From Peptococcaceae bacterium (GTDB taxonomy: Bacteria > Bacillota > Peptococcia > Peptococcales > Peptococcaceae): a stretch of DNA of 6,642 nucleotides. Both the position numbers and the translations under genes were made by a program. The number at the start of each line of letters is the position of its first letter. Positions within the stretch are counted from its first letter, which is position 1. Of this stretch, positions 4,644 through 6,642 are shown in pieces. The DNA lies in NCBI GenBank assembly GCA_017532485.1, contig JAFXJE010000117.1:1-6642 (forward strand). Reading direction: 5' to 3'. Below the pieces are notes generated by a model, which saw only the letters and a program-made list of their open reading frames with translations, had not been told where the DNA came from and did not search any database.

Positions 4644-5582
4644 ATGGAATTTAAACATATTCCGGTGTTATATCATGAAATAATGGAAATTATGGCACCT
4701 CAACCGGGAGAAGTCTTCGTTGATTGCACTTTAGGTGGCGGTGGTCACAGCAAAGGTTTTTTGGAAAGAATAAGTCCTACGGGTACCTTGATTGGTATTG
4801 ACCAAGATACTAATGCCTTAGCAGCGGCTCAGGCTAATTTAGCTGCTTATGAGGGTAGGGTAACTTATGTTCATAGTAATTATAGTGATTTAGACCGTAT
4901 TTTGAGTGAAAATGCCCCAGAGGGTGTTGACGGGATTTTGTTTGATATAGGGGTATCCTCGCATCAATTAGATGAAAAAGATAGAGGCTTCAGTTATATG
5001 CAGGATGCACCCTTGGATATGCGAATGAATAGAGAACAGGAATTGACAGCTTATACGGTGGTCAATACTTATAGTGAAGATGAATTAAATCGCATTTTGA
5101 AAGAATACGGCGAAGAAAAATGGGCAAGAAGAATAGCAAAATTTATTGTTGAATTTCGAACAAAAAAACCAATAGAAACAACGGGTGAATTGGTAGATGT
5201 TATTCGCAGAGCTATTCCTAAAGGGGCACGGGAAGAAGGTTCCCACCCTGCTAAACGCACCTTCCAAGCCATCAGAATAGAAGTGAATGATGAGTTAGGT
5301 GTGTTAAGCAGAACTATTAGCAGTGCTGTAAAGCATCTAAAAAAAGGTGGTCGTTTGGGGATAATTTCCTTCCATTCTTTGGAGGATAGAATTGTCAAAG
5401 AACAATTCCGTTATTTTGCCAGCGATTGTATTTGCCCGCCGGAAATGCCGTTTTGTCAATGTGATAAAGTATCGGAAGTGAAAATTTTAACTCGCAAACC
5501 GGTAGTAGCAACTAAAGAAGAATTAGCAGAAAATAGCAGAGCTAAAAGTGCTAAATTTAGAGCAGTAGAAAAGATTGTCTAA
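4644..5582 (+). CDS. rsmH: 16S rRNA (cytosine(1402)-N(4))-methyltransferase
   Basis: RsmH (formerly MraW) methylates N4 of C1402 in the 16S rRNA decoding centre with S-adenosylmethionine, tuning start codon use and fidelity. It has 312 residues, the usual size. Motifs are HIPVLYHE (5-12), the SAM-binding loop FVDCTLGGGGHSKGFL (25-40), the acidic GIDQD (51-55), FDIGVSSHQLD (100-110), the RGFSY...PLDMRM substrate motif (114-128) and ISFHSLEDRIVK (241-252). Cysteines at 262, 264, 271 and 273 form a C-x-C-x6-C-x-C cluster near the C-terminus, possibly metal-binding, although these are variable in the family. AAGGCGG (4628-4634) lies 9 bases before the start. It is the second gene of the dcw cluster. 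Confidence 0.97.
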   Translation: MEFKHIPVLYHEIMEIMAPQPGEVFVDCTLGGGGHSKGFLERISPTGTLIGIDQDTNALAAAQANLAAYEGRVTYVHSNYSDLDRILSENAPEGVDGILFDIGVSSHQLDEKDRGFSYMQDAPLDMRMNREQELTAYTVVNTYSEDELNRILKEYGEEKWARRIAKFIVEFRTKKPIETTGELVDVIRRAIPKGAREEGSHPAKRTFQAIRIEVNDELGVLSRTISSAVKHLKKGGRLGIISFHSLEDRIVKEQFRYFASDCICPPEMPFCQCDKVSEVKILTRKPVVATKEELAENSRAKSAKFRAVEKIV

Positions 5583-5614
5583 AGAAATTCTAAAATCTTG
5601 GAGGATTGAATAGA

Positions 5615-6139
5615 ATGGGGAGAGAACTAAAACGTTCTTCGGTACGTACTAGTAATCAGTATTATATGTATACAGCCAATGCTGTGGCACCTGATTACCA
5701 ATGGGAAGTTGAAGATGAATATAAATCAGTAAGCTCAAAAAAACAGGTGGTTAAAAAATCACCAAAACCAAATTTTTTGCAAACAATTGTACCTAATTTG
5801 GTAATGTTGTTAGTGCTTTTTGGTATGGGTTTAACTACTGTTGGGCAATATGTTTATATTCAAAATATCAGTTATAACATTAATCAATCTAAAGAAGAAC
5901 TAAAAGTTGTAACTACTGAAAATGAAAAATTGAAAAAACAAGTAGCAGCTTTAGGTGAATTAGAGACTATTGAAGCGTATGCAATTAATAATATGGGAAT
6001 GGTCAAAGCAACCCACAAGGATATGATGTTTTTAGCCCAAGAAGAAACGGTTGAGCCAGTTCAAGCAAGTCAACCTGTTGTGGCTGAAAATAATTCTGTT
6101 TCTGCTGCCTTAAATGCATTGCTGGGGGTAGTAGAGTAA
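5615..6139 (+). CDS. ftsL: FtsL-like cell division membrane protein
   Basis: This is a bitopic division protein expected to join FtsB/DivIC and FtsQ/DivIB and to activate septal peptidoglycan synthesis. It has 174 residues. The N-terminal tail is long and cytoplasmic (1-53), Tyr-rich then Lys-rich. One membrane segment follows (about 56-80, TIVPNLVMLLVLFGMGL). Next is an outer coiled coil (about 83-118) with ENEKLKKQVAAL, then a conserved-looking block ETIEAYAINNMGMVKA (117-132) that resembles the end of the FtsL/DivIC domain. The last 35 residues are Glu/Val/Gln-rich and probably disordered, ending in ALNALLGVVE. The start at 5615 follows GGAGGA (5600-5605) by 9 bases; a TTG at 5606 touches that site and was rejected. 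Sequence identity in this family is low, so the name rests on topology and on the position between rsmH and the PBP gene. Confidence 0.85.
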   Translation: MGRELKRSSVRTSNQYYMYTANAVAPDYQWEVEDEYKSVSSKKQVVKKSPKPNFLQTIVPNLVMLLVLFGMGLTTVGQYVYIQNISYNINQSKEELKVVTTENEKLKKQVAALGELETIEAYAINNMGMVKATHKDMMFLAQEETVEPVQASQPVVAENNSVSAALNALLGVVE

Positions 6140-6165
6140 TTCTAAGCAGCTGGGATGTGTGAAGT

Positions 6166-6642
6166 ATGCAAAAACGAATAAGATGGATGATTCTGATTTT
6201 TGCTTTAGTAGCCGTTGCAATTACAGGTAAATTGGGGTATGAACAATTCATTAGAAGTGATACCTTGGAAAATAAAGCGTTAAATACACGCTTAAGAGAA
6301 ATATCGACGAAACCTGACCGTGGTGTAATTTATGACAGTAAGGGCAATGCGCTGGCTATTAGCGTAGCTACGGAATCATTATATATTAATCCCAAAATTG
6401 TTCGTGATGATGACGATAAAGGAGATGTGCCAAAAGAGATTGTTGCTCAAAATTTGGCTAATATCCTTGGCATAGATGTAAATACGATTTTAGAAAAAAT
6501 AGAAAAAAATACGAGCTTTGAATACATACAACGGCACGTGGATGATGCACAGGTTAAACAAATCCGTGAATTATCGTATCGTGGCGTATATTTTCATGAA
6601 GAAGCGAAACGTTCTTACCCTAAAGGAACATTGGCAAGTCAA
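6166..6642 (+). CDS. Class B penicillin-binding protein (FtsI/SpoVD type), 5' part
   Basis: This is a partial gene, with 159 residues before the right edge. It encodes a membrane-anchored class B PBP, a transpeptidase that cross-links septal peptidoglycan. Visible parts are a short basic start (MQKRIRW), one membrane anchor (about 7-24) and the beginning of the PBP dimerisation domain. That domain shows the hallmark RGVIYDSKGNALAIS (52-66) and the later EEAKRSYPKGTLASQ (145-159), which corresponds to the R-x-YP-x-G-x-LAS motif. The SxxK, SxN and KTG active-site motifs lie beyond the window. The ATG at 6166 is the first start after an in-frame TGA at 6160-6162. The ribosome binding site is weak (GGGA at 6152-6155), and the 26-base gap from ftsL suggests coupled expression. 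Position four in the dcw cluster suggests FtsI/PBP2B or SpoVD, which cannot be separated without the C-terminus. Confidence 0.92.
   Translation, partial: MQKRIRWMILIFALVAVAITGKLGYEQFIRSDTLENKALNTRLREISTKPDRGVIYDSKGNALAISVATESLYINPKIVRDDDDKGDVPKEIVAQNLANILGIDVNTILEKIEKNTSFEYIQRHVDDAQVKQIRELSYRGVYFHEEAKRSYPKGTLASQ

Noticed and set aside
5069..5398. 109-residue open frame on the minus strand inside rsmH
   Set aside because: It lies wholly within a well-conserved gene, has no recognisable motifs, and looks like a shadow of rsmH. The same holds for the other minus-strand frames over infC, mraZ and ftsL.
5606..5614. TTG start for the FtsL-like gene
   Set aside because: It directly touches the GGAGGA site with no spacing; the ATG at 5615 has 9 bases.
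1..6642. A mobile element, phage, defence or otherwise new multi-gene system
   Set aside because: Every gene with enough sequence to judge is a core housekeeping gene in a familiar order. There are no transposases, integrases, terminal repeats or change in base composition.

Overview
This window is a stretch of core chromosome from an AT-rich, low-GC Gram-positive-type bacterium (Bacillota). The evidence is a T-box riboswitch in front of thrS, strong AGGAGG-type ribosome binding sites, a thrS / infC-rpmI-rplT arrangement, and a mraZ-rsmH-ftsL-pbp cell-division cluster. The protein sequences look to me most like Negativicutes (Phascolarctobacterium/Acidaminococcus-like), but that placement is tentative. 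There is no mobile element, phage gene, toxin-antitoxin pair, CRISPR array or defence system, and no wholly new system. The interest lies in the regulatory DNA.

Layout. 1-95: the last codons of an unidentified gene, followed by a terminator (103-135). 168-275: tRNA-Lys(CUU) on the minus strand, with its own terminator and a good minus-strand promoter at 296-324. 348-646: a consensus sigma-A-type promoter (TTGACA-16-TATAAT) drives a complete threonine T-box leader into thrS (647-2554). 2583-2790: a second promoter and a roughly 170-nt leader, with a terminator and a competing upstream strand, precede infC-rpmI-rplT (2791-3934). The operon closes with a strong terminator at 3957-3989. 4092-4138: five tandem 10-bp AGTGG-type boxes form a likely MraZ operator. 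They are followed by mraZ, rsmH, ftsL and the 5' part of a class B penicillin-binding protein that runs off the right edge (4189-6642).

How the genes fit together. The left half is translation machinery: a charging enzyme, initiation factor 3 and two large-subunit proteins. The right half begins the division and cell wall (dcw) cluster. Each of the three transcription units seems to carry a feedback device of a different kind: uncharged tRNA-Thr read by RNA (thrS), a probable r-protein L20 attenuator (infC operon), and a DNA-binding repressor (MraZ). In addition, infC appears to start at a rare AUU codon. This start is known from infC in other bacteria as IF3 autoregulation, and here it is supported by ribosome-binding-site spacing and by the N-terminal sequence.
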